Source: Acanthaster planci (Eukaryota; Echinodermata; Asteroidea; Valvatida; Acanthasteridae). Taken from it: DNA of 17,396 nt. Numbering within the stretch: the first letter of the stretch is position 1; every line of letters starts with the position of its first letter. The position numbers and the translations under genes are program-made. Of this stretch, positions 16,168-17,396 are shown piece after piece. Under the pieces are notes generated by a model. The model worked only from the letters and a program-made list of their open reading frames with translations, was not told where the DNA came from and did no database searches. Location of the stretch: assembly GCF_001949145.1 (NCBI RefSeq), contig NW_019091469.1, positions 10,797-28,192 on the forward strand, written 5' to 3'.

Positions 16168-16235
16168 CACCTGCGCCGCCAATCAGAAATAGATACGAAG
16201 GTGCGCGCGCGCAGATGCGCAATGATGGCGGATTG
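16168..16235 (+). promoter_or_regulatory. CCAAT/ATGGCGG promoter-like patch upstream of candidate exon B
   Basis: A local GC-rich stretch in AT-rich DNA. It holds GCCAATCAG (CCAAT at 16179-16183), an alternating GCGCGCGCGCAGATGCGCA block resembling NRF-1 type sites, and a YY1-like core ATGGCGG at 16225-16231. This combination is typical of TATA-less animal promoters, with YY1-type cores close to the start site. The candidate ATG lies 54 nt downstream. Assignment is by motif only. Confidence 0.45.
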
Positions 16236-16284
16236 CTAGGCTACACGCGGGTTTTACTGTTCTTCAAATCTGGTTGATTTACAC

Positions 16285-16375
16285 ATGGATTTTTGTCGAA
16301 AGTCAGTTGATTCGACTTGTTTGGAGAGGTGTTATTCTGATACATCGCTACTGGAAAAGTGTTGTGAAAAGAAAG
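16285..16375 (+). CDS. Candidate short first exon B (unrecognised, Cys-containing)
   Basis: ATG followed by 30 open codons, MDFCRKSVDSTCLERC then YSDTSLLEKCCEKK, ending in phase 1 at AAAG|gtactt. It is the paralogue of candidate exon A: frame, donor phase and intron start are all shared, and the 24-nt extra piece keeps the frame. A CCAAT/ATGGCGG promoter-like patch lies just upstream, which makes B the better candidate for an active gene. Five cysteines in 30 residues suggest metal binding or disulfides, but no known motif spacing is matched. The next exon is not convincingly visible. A possible one after the acceptor at 16440 would give a 65-nt intron and a 57-residue product, which I do not trust. 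Confidence 0.45.
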
Positions 16376-16643
16376 GTACTTGAATTTGACCACTTTTGTT
16401 TGTAGCGGGTGTGAAATGATTCTGTGCATTTGTATTTCAGTCCATTTTCCGGACACACCTCGGGTGATGACACCCATGCATAGGCGTTGCAATTTTTTTC
16501 CGGGGGAGAGGGCACTTAACTAACTCACAAACTGTTAACAGTGAATAAGGGTAAATTCCTTGGTATTTTAGCGCATTTTTTCCACATCCTTTTCCCCCTT
16601 TTTATTTTCCGTTTAATTTTTGTTAGGCCTAAATACCTTTTTT
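16376..16643. other. Putative intron 3' of candidate exon B
   Basis: Contains a GGGTG-ATGA-CACCC hairpin near 16459-16472 and a CATAGGCGTTGCAATTTTTT / CCGGGGGAG block near 16480-16508 that resembles the edge of a dispersed repeat. An AG acceptor at 16439-16440 is possible but unproven. Confidence 0.4.
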
Positions 16644-17096
16644 GGAAAGAGTTCCATGCAGAGAGATCACTTGAAGTTGATGCCCTGTGCACAAACTGTG
16701 GGACTGGCCTGAAAAATTGTCTTTTCTAAGTAAATGCTTATATAGTTTCCTTGCTAAATTTGACTTGTTAGGACAAGTTATTACTTTCTGATATCTAGTA
16801 TTAGTAAACCACTGCAAGGGAAAATCAGTGATGTCCGAATATTGAACTCTTACCTAAGCTGTTTACTTGCACTTCAGGGAAGGTCCCAAAAAGTTCCACA
16901 TACGGACAACACTAATTTGCCTTTGCAATGGTTTACTAATACTAGCCGTCAAAAAGTGATAACATGCCTGAAAAAGTGAAGTTTTGCTAAGAAAATTCTG
17001 AAGCATTTACTTAGAAAACATGTATTTGAGACAAGTCTCATAGATTTGTGCACAGAGCCTCAAGTGTTGTCTGTAGGCCTGTATAGAACTCTTTCC
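16644..17096. repeat. Long inverted repeat (foldback), arms 209 bp, loop about 35 nt
   Basis: Left arm 16644-16852 pairs with right arm 16888-17096. Anchor blocks match perfectly: GGAAAGAGTTC with GAACTCTTTCC at the ends, CTGTGCACAAA (16685-16695) with TTTGTGCACAG (17045-17055), an 18-bp block starting TTTTCTAAGTAAATGC (16722-16739) with 17001-17018, and CTAGTATTAGTAAACCA (16795-16811) with 16929-16945. The sum of paired coordinates is 33740 for every block, so the arms are in one register with no net gap between anchors. Between the blocks the arms are diverged. No target-site duplication was obvious at the edges. It may be a MITE or foldback transposon, or a locus for a hairpin RNA. Open frames inside are not credible genes. 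Confidence 0.85.
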
Positions 17097-17276
17097 CTTT
17101 TATTTATTTATTTATATTTTTTGTGGGGAAAGCATCACCCTTGCGCTCCCCCGTGCCCATGTTCCTGTTTATGATCACAAGTCTCTATTGGTACATGCCA
17201 GATACATGTACTTTCTGACAATGGTGGTTGAACAATTTTTGTCTAAGCGGCATAAGCTATTGGTAACTGTTCACTT
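17097..17276. other. Short spacer with ATTT simple repeat
   Basis: Contains TTTATTTATTTATTTATA (17099-17116). The rest has no recognised feature. Confidence 0.6.
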
Positions 17277-17396
17277 CGGCACCTTGCCAACTCGGCATCT
17301 GTGCAAAAGCTAGATCAGCACCTTGCCAACTCAGCATCTGTGCAAAAGCTAGATCGGCACCTTGCCAACTCGGCATCTGTACAAAAGCTAGATCGG
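17277..17396 (+). repeat. 39-bp tandem repeat (minisatellite), at least 3 units, cut by the window edge
   Basis: Units start at 17277, 17316 and 17355, and each ends in CATCTGTGCAAAAGCTAGAT or a one-to-two-base variant. Copies differ at only a few positions (CGG/CAG, TGTGC/TGTAC). The unit is 13 codons long and stays open in two forward frames and at least one reverse frame, but no start codon or exon context is seen. The array continues past the right edge. Confidence 0.93.

Noticed and set aside
16441-16523. Possible second exon for candidate exon B, giving a 57-residue protein.
   Set aside because: It needs a 65-nt intron, far shorter than the other introns here, and it reads into a CATAGGCGTTGC/CCGGGGGAG block that resembles the edge of a dispersed repeat. 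There is no counterpart after exon A.
16541-16817. Open frames on both strands inside the foldback.
   Set aside because: They fall in the inverted-repeat arms, have no recognisable domain and are better explained by the repeat.
17277-17396. CRISPR-like array of short repeats.
   Set aside because: The 39-bp units are contiguous with no spacers, and the genome is animal.

Overview
The window looks like nuclear DNA of an intron-rich invertebrate animal. It is AT-rich and mostly non-coding, with short exons bounded by consensus AG/GT splice sites, symmetric phase-1 extracellular modules, and eukaryotic initiator tRNA genes. HYR (hyalin repeat) modules combined with CUB and LDLa modules suggest a marine deuterostome, most likely an echinoderm; a hemichordate or cephalochordate is possible. 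The taxonomic call is inference. No bacterial-type operon, CRISPR array or viral gene was seen.

Positions 1-11313 hold the 3' part of one large + strand gene for a secreted or extracellular mosaic protein. Twelve exons can be placed. They give one continuous frame of 891 residues after splicing and end in TAG at 11311-11313. The module order is HYR-HYR-HYR-HYR-HYR-CUB-LDLa-CUB-LDLa-CUB. The start codon, signal peptide and any earlier modules lie outside the window. Exons 1-2 and 3-4 are two copies of a tandemly duplicated two-exon HYR cassette. HYR 5 is split by an extra intron and CUB 2 by a phase-0 intron. A truncated HYR exon start survives in intron 3, and an 85-bp tandem duplication covers the end of the CUB 1 exon.

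Positions 11314 to about 13870 are the 3' UTR and intergenic DNA, with a poly(A) signal candidate and a (TTTTG)n microsatellite. Positions 13871-15553 carry three identical initiator tRNA-Met(CAT) genes, each followed by a T5 Pol III terminator, with diverged but related flanks. Downstream of the second and third copies, a related block ends in a short paralogous open exon. The two exons share the pattern MxxCRKSVxxTCLExC, both have a phase-1 donor, and the second follows a CCAAT/ATGGCGG promoter-like patch. They are candidate first exons of an unrecognised gene, or alternative first exons of one gene, continuing beyond the window.

The right end holds a 453-bp foldback structure (209-bp arms in constant register, 35-nt loop) and the start of a 39-bp tandem repeat that runs off the edge. 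The strongest leads for something new are the duplicated tRNA-plus-exon cassette with its unrecognised Cys-containing exons, the foldback, and the HYR cassette duplication with its uneven divergence.
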